The translations under genes and the position numbers were made by a program. From an uncultured Bacteroidia bacterium (GTDB taxonomy: Bacteria > Bacteroidota > Bacteroidia > Bacteroidales > UBA932), in contig CACXHM010000069.1 in the NCBI GenBank assembly GCA_902767465.1, forward strand, positions 1-12,671: DNA of 12,671 nt, read 5' to 3'. How positions within the stretch are numbered: the first letter of the stretch is position 1; each line of letters starts with the position of its first letter. Positions 7,378 to 11,381 of this stretch are shown piece by piece. The notes beneath the pieces are model-generated. The model made no database searches and was not told where the DNA came from. It worked only from the letters and a program-made list of their open reading frames with translations.

Positions 7378-8367
7378 ATGATTACCATCACAGATATCGC
7401 CCACGCAATGGGATACACCCCGTCAACGGTGTCCCGCGCACTCGCCGGCAGCATTCGCGTCAAACCCGAAACGCGGGAAGCCATAGTGCGCAAGGCATAC
7501 GAAATGGGATACGAAAGAAACGCCCTCGCAGCAAATCTTAGGAAAGGACATTCCGACACTACCGGTATCATAGTGCCGAATATCAACCGGGAATTCTTTT
7601 CCAACGCCATCGGAGGCCTTGAGTTTACTCTCAATGGAGCAGGGCTGAATGCAATGATCTTCCAGACCCATGAGCGATACGACATGGAGGTAAAGGCCCT
7701 GGAAACCCTCAAGGAGCACCGGGTGGCAGGAATCTTTATCTCAAAAGCCCTGGAATCCCGAGACGGCTCTCACATTTCAAGAATAATCGGCAACAGTATT
7801 CCCGTAGTACAGTTCGACCGCGTTTTCAGCGACCTGAACGGACCAAAGGTTGTCAACGACAACTTCCACGGGGCCTACATGGCCACCCGCCAGCTGATCA
7901 TCGCCGGATACAGGAAGATAGGTTCCCTTGCCGGAAACGATTTCAGTGAAGCATATAAAGAAAGGTTGAACGGATACCGGCAGGCTCTTGCCGATGAAGG
8001 CATCGACTACGACGGCAGCCTGGTTTTCTTTGACTCCATCACGAGAGAAACGGGTTACGCCAGCGCAAAGAAAGCCATTGCAGCAGGATGCGACGCACTT
8101 TACAGTGCCGGCGATTTTTCCGCCCTCGGAGCAATTGAAGCCGCAAGAGATGCCGGATTGAGCGTCCCGAAAGATTTCGGGATCGTGGGCACAGGCGACG
8201 AGGCTTTTGCTTCGCTGATGAACCCGTCCATGAGTTCCATCTTCCAAAACCCCTACGAAATGGGACGCAAGGCGGCGGAAATCTTCCTCAAGCAGCAGCG
8301 CGGAGAGCAGGTCGAAAGCGCCGTCGTTCCAATGGAACTCCGTGTGAGGGAATCTTCCTGCCGATAA
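7378..8367 (+). CDS. LacI-family transcriptional regulator of the adjacent PUL
   Basis: The 329-aa product has the standard layout: N-terminal helix-turn-helix at residues 2-22 (I-T-I-T-D-I-A-H-A-M-G-Y-T-P-S-T-V-S-R-A-L), a hinge around 46-57 (A-L-A-A-N-L-R-K-G, with Leu54 as the likely minor-groove residue), and a periplasmic-binding-protein-like effector domain to the C-terminus (G-I-I-V-P-N at 63-68, G-I-V-G-T-G-D-E near the end, then the family-typical M-G-R-K-A-A-E-I-F-L). ATG 7378 is chosen because it places the HTH at the extreme N-terminus; an upstream TTG at 7318 would add a hydrophobic 20-residue stretch inside the promoter. It is divergent from the rhaM-susCD operon, so it probably represses or activates that operon and itself through the shared palindrome. 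The effector is unknown; L-rhamnose or a rhamnose-containing saccharide is a guess from context. Confidence 0.95.
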   Translation: MITITDIAHAMGYTPSTVSRALAGSIRVKPETREAIVRKAYEMGYERNALAANLRKGHSDTTGIIVPNINREFFSNAIGGLEFTLNGAGLNAMIFQTHERYDMEVKALETLKEHRVAGIFISKALESRDGSHISRIIGNSIPVVQFDRVFSDLNGPKVVNDNFHGAYMATRQLIIAGYRKIGSLAGNDFSEAYKERLNGYRQALADEGIDYDGSLVFFDSITRETGYASAKKAIAAGCDALYSAGDFSALGAIEAARDAGLSVPKDFGIVGTGDEAFASLMNPSMSSIFQNPYEMGRKAAEIFLKQQRGEQVESAVVPMELRVRESSCR

Positions 8368-8386
8368 AAAAGGACAGTCCTTTTTT
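8366..8386 (+). terminator. Intrinsic terminator of the LacI-family gene
   Basis: AAAAAAGGAC and GTCCTTTTTT are perfect complementary arms around a single A, in practice a 9-bp stem with a CAG loop, ending in six T. The left arm begins inside the TAA stop codon. The A/T tails on both sides would let it act in either direction. Confidence 0.85.
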
Positions 8387-8489
8387 GTGCTCTGGTGTCT
8401 GGCCTTCCTATTGTTTTAATTACAACGAGAATCTTTTCCGTGACTGAAAAGGCATCGTTTCAAACACGCCCCCCTTCGAAAAAGAAGTG

Positions 8490-8574
8490 CCGTGCATGCA
8501 AAAGCCGGTTTTCGAGCACGGGCCACCCTAGATTTGCTTCCCCGTGCTTGAAATGGCCCCGAAACAAGCACGGG
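8490..8574. repeat. Double-hairpin palindromic unit A
   Basis: Two inverted repeats lie in tandem. The first pairs CCGTGC (8490-8495) with GCACGG (8516-8521), with a weaker inner AAA/TTT pairing. The second pairs CCCGTGCTTG (8541-8550) with CAAGCACGGG (8565-8574), a perfect 10-bp stem. Hairpin centres are 52 bp apart. The layout resembles the unit at 9138-9223, although the arm sequences differ. Confidence 0.55.
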
Positions 8575-8641
8575 CTCTGCGTTGATGCTGAATAATAAGG
8601 GATCAAGTCCAAGGCCCTGTGAGCCATAGCGTGCACCGCAT

Positions 8642-8758
8642 CCTGGGAATGGTCTATTTTCAGTGGCGGTGCCATTCCCACCCACATTAGCTTTGGGCAC
8701 CCTATGATAGGGTTTTGCTGGGAAAGGTCCATCCCCATAAAATTAGACCATTCCCAGG
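8642..8758. repeat. Long inverted repeat (18 of 19 positions paired)
   Basis: The arm at 8642-8660, starting CCTGGGAATGGTCTA, is complementary to 8740-8758, ending TAGACCATTCCCAGG. There are 15 uninterrupted pairs, one T/T mismatch and three further pairs. The same core recurs inside the loop: CCATTCCCA at 8672-8680 and TGGGAAAGG at 8719-8727 (one mismatch), so two nested or alternative pairings are possible. A small CCCTA/TAGGG hairpin also lies in the loop. Confidence 0.6.
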
Positions 8759-8780
8759 GTTTTGGAAACAAAACGGCCAG

Positions 8781-8886
8781 ACCGGTAAACACAGGTTTTG
8801 GGACTTGAGCCGGAAAAACGCCGAGGGTTTATAAGCAAACCGCTGAAATCAAGGCCTTACCACTAAATCCGTGTGTGTTTGCCGGT
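8781..8886. repeat. Inverted repeat with 13-bp arms
   Basis: ACCGGTAAACACA (8781-8793) pairs with TGTGTTTGCCGGT (8874-8886) with one T-G wobble. The loop holds a small GGTTT/AAACC hairpin (about 8827-8842). It directly follows the 8642-8758 inverted repeat. Confidence 0.5.
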
Positions 8887-8907
8887 GGTGGGATTGATTA
8901 TAATTAG

Positions 8908-9024
8908 CCAAATAAATATGTATTGATGCTTGGATACAATTCGCTCAATTATTTCGGCAAATGTTTTAAAAAGGCCTTCGGACAATCTCCCACCGAATAC
9001 CGCAAGAACCACAAATCAAATTAG
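8908..9024 (+). pseudogene. AraC-family regulator, C-terminal remnant (copy 1)
   Basis: The frame is open from 8908 to the TAG at 9022-9024 and encodes G-Y-N-S-L-N-Y-F-G-K-C-F-K-K-A-F-G-Q-S-P-T-E-Y-R followed by K-N-H-K-S-N. That is the second helix-turn-helix and end of an AraC-family DNA-binding domain (pattern G-x-x-S-x-x-Y-F-x-x-x-F-K-K-x-x-G-x-S-P-x-x-Y-R). A stop codon at 8905-8907 and the absence of the first helix-turn-helix show that the rest of the gene is missing here. This copy keeps the G-Y-N-S upstream of the 89-bp repeat boundary, which the second copy lacks. It cannot make a functional regulator. Confidence 0.75.
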
Positions 9025-9030
9025 TTATAT
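8942..9030 (+). repeat. 89-bp direct repeat, copy 1 (left bracket of the toxin-antitoxin-like module)
   Basis: It starts CGCTCAATTATTTCGG and ends AAATTAGTTATAT. It matches 10469-10557 at 86 of 89 positions, with no gaps; the mismatches are one C/T and two changes in the last lysine-serine/proline codons. Sequence on both sides of the two copies is unrelated. It encodes the C-terminal 26 residues and stop of an AraC-family protein. Confidence 0.9.
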
Positions 9031-9137
9031 AATTGCCTGTTTTCCGGCACTGCGGCAGGATGCGGAGTCGGACCTTTTGGATAGCAGGTGTCACATTATG
9101 CCGTTCGTGATGCGTGACCGGACCATTGACCGGCGCC

Positions 9138-9223
9138 ATTTGTTCCGGAAAATGCATGTTTTTCGGAACAAATCTCCGAAATTCCGGACTTTGTTCCCGA
9201 AATGCCGTGATTTTGGGAACAAA
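9138..9223. repeat. Double-hairpin palindromic unit B, two covarying copies
   Basis: Hairpin 1 pairs 9138-9147 with 9164-9173 (ATTTGTTCCG/CGGAACAAAT, 10 bp), then a G-T wobble, then AAAA/TTTT, and a 6-nt loop. Hairpin 2 pairs 9190-9198 with 9215-9223 (TTTGTTCCC/GGGAACAAA, 9 bp), then a G-T wobble, then AAAT/ATTT, and a 6-nt loop. Their geometry is identical, the spacer is 16 nt and the centres are 51 nt apart. Over 34 aligned bases they differ at 7, and four of those form two compensatory pair swaps (G-C to C-G, A-T to T-A). Confidence 0.75.
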
Positions 9224-9326
9224 AGATATCTTCCCGGGGTGGCTGACGCGGCAGGAAATGTCATTATTGTATCGATAATTCCGAAGTTCATCTATATCCA
9301 TCTGCCGCTATTTTTATTATTAAATA

Positions 9327-9360
9327 AACAATGTTTATATTGTACAATACAGATATTGTT
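9327..9360. promoter_or_regulatory. Nested symmetric operator upstream of the toxin-antitoxin-like module
   Basis: An inner 12-bp perfect palindrome TATTGTACAATA (9338-9349) and an outer pair AACAAT (9327-9332) / ATTGTT (9355-9360) share the same centre (between 9343 and 9344), with 5-bp spacers on each side. It thus holds four ACAAT/ATTGT half-sites. It covers the -33 element and abuts the -7 element of the module's promoter. The obvious candidate ligand is the Xre-type protein encoded downstream, as in autoregulated toxin-antitoxin operons (inference). Confidence 0.65.
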
Positions 9361-9370
9361 GTTATATTTG
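9340..9370 (+). promoter_or_regulatory. Promoter of the toxin-antitoxin-like module
   Basis: TTG at 9340-9342 and TATATTTG at 9363-9370 match the Bacteroidetes -33 and -7 elements with 20 bp between them. The -33 lies in the inner palindrome of the operator. The leader to ATG 9385 is about 10 nt and contains an AGGTGA ribosome-binding sequence (within 9376-9382). Confidence 0.75.
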
Positions 9371-9384
9371 CGGAAAGGTGAGAT

Positions 9385-9942
9385 ATGGAGTTTGTAAAAT
9401 TACTTGGTGATGGCCGACTATGGGCAGTGAAATACGAGGAGGATGCGGACAATTGTTTTGACAAGCTGTTTGCCCGGTGGTACGATATGGACTGGCTTTT
9501 ATCCTTTTTCAAGGAGAATCTTTCAGACCTGCGTTCGTATTTCCGTATCACAGATGTATATCAGGCTGTAATGGAAACTATTGATGACGCAAAGAGACTG
9601 GAATGCCTGATGCTGGACATTACACCCGATGCCAATCTGGATTTGTTATTCAAGCATTTGGAGAACAGTCGCTTTTCTGAAATGACGCTTGGCCGGGAAA
9701 AAGCTTATGGGGATAGTGGTTATCGGCATCAGTCATGGCTTAGAATCTATGCAATAAAGATTGATTCAGGCGTCTATCTCGTAACTGGCGGAGCCATCAA
9801 ACTAACAGCCACCATGGAAGAAAGGATCCATACTTTGGCTGAATTGGCAAAGATGGAGCGTGTAAGAAACTATATGCTGGACAACGGCGTCTATGATTTA
9901 GACGGATTAAATGATTACATAGAAAATGAGCAGGGTAATTGA
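9385..9942 (+). CDS. Uncharacterised 185-aa protein, probable toxin partner of a HigBA-like pair
   Basis: I know this kind of protein only as an unnamed Bacteroidales product found next to an Xre-type regulator; there is no established function I can cite. The N-terminal half (about 1-100) is mostly helical with acidic and aromatic residues. The C-terminal half carries S-W-L-R-I-Y-A-I-K-I (117-126), Y-L-V-T-G-G-A-I-K-L-T (131-141), then a helix with M-E-E-R-x-H-T-x-A-E-L-A-K-M-E-R-V-R-N-Y-M. The order strand, strand, basic turn, helix resembles the core of RelE/HigB-type toxins, where the basic residues contact mRNA; this is an inference from pattern only. ATG 9385 has a good ribosome site (AGGTGA) and promoter. 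The stop overlaps the next gene by 17 nt, toxin first, as in HigBA. It appears to be more AT-rich than aroE by eye. Confidence 0.85.
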   Translation: MEFVKLLGDGRLWAVKYEEDADNCFDKLFARWYDMDWLLSFFKENLSDLRSYFRITDVYQAVMETIDDAKRLECLMLDITPDANLDLLFKHLENSRFSEMTLGREKAYGDSGYRHQSWLRIYAIKIDSGVYLVTGGAIKLTATMEERIHTLAELAKMERVRNYMLDNGVYDLDGLNDYIENEQGN

Positions 9943-10366
9943 ATTCCTTGAGACACATCAGTCTCCTAACCCGTCTCACTGGCGCAAAAATGCGCAGTGG
10001 CGAAGGGACAATGATTATTGGCTTAAGTATTCGCGATATATCACGATGCGAGTTCTCCAGGCAATGGATGAACAATCGGTAACTCAAGTTGAGCTTTCCA
10101 GGCGAATGGGATGTACTCAACAGTATGTTTCCAATCTGCTTAAAGGCAGCTCCAACATGACGCTGGAGACCATCGGCCGATTGGAGAAGGCTCTTAACAT
10201 TGACATCCTTAACACAGCGCTTAGTTATGTGGATGGATTCGGGACTGCTGTCAACCGTCATACTCCTCAGTACTTAAACGAGCCGTCATCCGTGGATGAC
10301 GTTGTTAGTTCCGAGACCTCGGCATTCGTTAACGGTTACGCTGCTGGTAAGAAAAAAAGGGAGTAA
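9926..10366 (+). CDS. Xre-family helix-turn-helix protein, probable antitoxin
   Basis: The 146-aa product has an N-terminal segment rich in Trp/Arg (H-W-R-K-N-A-Q-W-R-R, 18-27), which may contact the toxin, and a central Xre-type HTH at about 53-93 (T-Q-V-E-L-S-R-R-M-G-C-T-Q-Q-Y-V-S-N-L-L-K-G, then L-E-T-I-G-R-L-E-K-A-L). The C-terminal 50 residues are polar and low in structure. It begins inside the end of the toxin gene (17-nt overlap) with no clear ribosome site, indicating translational coupling. It probably represses its own promoter through the symmetric operator at 9327-9360. The gene ends right after a run of seven A (10352-10358); a shift of one base there would extend the protein into the open frame that ends at 10449. 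Confidence 0.9.
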   Translation: MSRVIEFLETHQSPNPSHWRKNAQWRRDNDYWLKYSRYITMRVLQAMDEQSVTQVELSRRMGCTQQYVSNLLKGSSNMTLETIGRLEKALNIDILNTALSYVDGFGTAVNRHTPQYLNEPSSVDDVVSSETSAFVNGYAAGKKKRE

Positions 10367-10449
10367 TTCCGAAACCCGAAGGATTACAATTCTTTATGTC
10401 CTTTCTTAAAGATGACGGCATTAAACTGGACGGTTTGACAAAACAATAA
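10351..10449 (+). other. Short open frame after the antitoxin gene: extension, remnant or small gene
   Basis: The frame, -1 relative to the antitoxin, is open from 10351 to TAA 10447-10449 and encodes G-V-I-P-K-P-E-G-L-Q-F-F-M-S-F-L-K-D-D-G-I-K-L-D-G in part, ending L-T-K-Q. The composition is protein-like (amphipathic, charged). It has only an internal ATG (17 codons) and no ribosome site. It could be a lost or frameshift-made C-terminal extension of the antitoxin, or the end of a deleted gene. I cannot tell which. Confidence 0.35.
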
Positions 10450-10468
10450 CGCTGGAGAATTTATTTTA

Positions 10469-10557
10469 CGCTCAATTATTTCGGCAAATGTTTTAAAAAG
10501 GCTTTCGGACAATCTCCCACCGAATACCGCAAGAACCACAAGCCAAATTAGTTATAT
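10469..10557 (+). repeat. 89-bp direct repeat, copy 2 (right bracket of the module)
   Basis: It matches 8942-9030 at 86 of 89 positions without gaps. The two copies are 1527 bp apart start to start, and everything between them is the spacer with double-hairpin unit B plus the two-gene module and its tail. The right edge falls inside the -7 element of aroE. Confidence 0.9.
10471..10551 (+). pseudogene. AraC-family regulator, C-terminal remnant (copy 2)
   Basis: It encodes L-N-Y-F-G-K-C-F-K-K-A-F-G-Q-S-P-T-E-Y-R then K-N-H-K-P-N and a TAG at 10549-10551: the last 26 residues of an AraC-family DNA-binding domain. Upstream, the same frame reads unrelated residues (R-I-Y-F-T) and meets a stop at 10447-10449, so this is a fragment. 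The stop is 15 bp before aroE, which suggests that an araC gene once preceded aroE here. Confidence 0.7.
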
Positions 10558-10560
10558 TTG
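10553..10560 (+). promoter_or_regulatory. -7 promoter element of aroE
   Basis: TATATTTG matches TAnnTTTG exactly, but no TTTG is found 19-21 bp upstream. It lies 5 bp before ATG 10566, so the transcript would be leaderless or nearly so. Its first five bases belong to the 89-bp repeat and its last three to unique DNA. The surrounding 11-mer GTTATATTTGC also occurs at 9361-9371 in the toxin promoter. Confidence 0.5.
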
Positions 10561-10565
10561 CACTC

Positions 10566-11381
10566 ATGATGAAATTCGGACTCATAGGGCACCCGTTGGC
10601 AGGCTCCGGCAGCCCGGCGCTGTTTGCTGCGGCTTATGGAGGACGCTGGCAGTACGATCTGATTGAAGGCGATGATTTTGAAATCAGCTGGCAGCGGTTT
10701 ATAGATGAATATCAGGCGATCAATATTACGGCACCGTTCAAGGAGAAGGCGTTTGCTGAGATTCTGGCCCATGGAGTGCTGGGGGGAGGGTTTCCCGTCG
10801 ATAACGGGAATGACAGCTGCAGGGCAGGCAACGGAGCGGATGAAGTGAAAGCCATCGGGGCCATCAACATTGCAGTAAAAGAAAGCGATGGCCTGGTTCA
10901 CGGATACAATTCCGATTATCTTGGAGTGCTCAAAATACTGCGCGACAAGGGCTTCGGTCCGGGACGGACAGCACTGGTGGCAGGTTTCGGCGGAGCCGGG
11001 AAGGCAGCCGCGGCGGCAGCGAAAGCGGCAGGGCTCGATACTCTCATCTGCAACCGCACCCGCTATAACCCGGCGATCCGCCCACTCGAAGAGCTGCCGG
11101 TTCTTGCAGGCGTTGCGGACATCCTGATTTACACTCTGGCATTTCCGGTTCCGGAACTTGACTTCCTTCTGAAAGCGGGAACCGGGAAAACAGGCGGGGC
11201 CAAAGAACCGGTCCATGCAGCCGACGGGAATGGATTTCCCGCCGCAATCCTCGAAGCGAACTACCGCACCCCGTGCCTCGCCGGGCTTCCCGGCTATATC
11301 CCCGGCACGCAGTGGCTTCGCGCCCAGGCTGAAACCGGCTATCCGCTTATGACCGGACTCCCGGTTCAGAACAGTATCTGA
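10566..11381 (+). CDS. aroE: Shikimate dehydrogenase (NADP-dependent), Bacteroidetes type
   Basis: The 271-aa product reduces 3-dehydroshikimate to shikimate in aromatic amino acid synthesis. Visible motifs: L-I-G-H-P-L-x-G-S-x-S-P (6-17, substrate site), N-I-T-A-P-F-K-E with the catalytic Lys59, G-A-I-N (98-101), G-Y-N-S-D with the catalytic Asp117, G-F-G-G-A-G-K (140-146, cofactor loop) and N-R-T (163-165, NADP phosphate). The C-terminal half (Y-T-L-A-F-P, then E-A-N-Y-R-T-P, Y-I-P-G-T-x-W-L, G-Y-P-L-M-T-G) is the form I associate with Bacteroidetes and lacks the usual N-T-x-P-x-G-M. Small glycine-rich insertions near 70-95 and 205-222 make it slightly longer than usual. The double ATG makes 10569 an equal alternative. 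The 3' end overlaps the convergent glycosidase gene by 16 bp. Confidence 0.92.
   Translation: MMKFGLIGHPLAGSGSPALFAAAYGGRWQYDLIEGDDFEISWQRFIDEYQAINITAPFKEKAFAEILAHGVLGGGFPVDNGNDSCRAGNGADEVKAIGAINIAVKESDGLVHGYNSDYLGVLKILRDKGFGPGRTALVAGFGGAGKAAAAAAKAAGLDTLICNRTRYNPAIRPLEELPVLAGVADILIYTLAFPVPELDFLLKAGTGKTGGAKEPVHAADGNGFPAAILEANYRTPCLAGLPGYIPGTQWLRAQAETGYPLMTGLPVQNSI

Larger units (their letters stand above)
8387..8907. other. Non-coding, structure-rich stretch
   Basis: I find no convincing gene in these 521 bp. Open frames on both strands lack family resemblance, ribosome sites and promoters. The stretch does contain several inverted repeats, listed separately (8490-8574, 8642-8758, 8781-8886), so it may be a structured RNA, a decayed insertion, or a cluster of palindromic repeats. 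No tRNA, rRNA, RNase P, tmRNA or group II intron domain V signature was recognised. Confidence 0.5.

Noticed and set aside
8460..8792. 110-codon open frame on the minus strand in the structure-rich region
   Set aside because: No ribosome site, promoter or family resemblance; it crosses two inverted-repeat structures, which can keep frames open by chance.
8942..9030. Insertion-sequence ends or target-site duplication
   Set aside because: No transposase between the copies, and 89 bp is far longer than an IS target duplication; the ends are direct, not inverted.
9138..9223. CRISPR-like repeats
   Set aside because: Only two units, each internally palindromic, with a 16-nt spacer and no cas genes; hairpin repeats fit better.
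11353..11366. ACCGG/CCGGT hairpin between aroE and the glycosidase gene as a shared terminator
   Set aside because: Five-bp stem without a T-run on either strand, lying within coding sequence.
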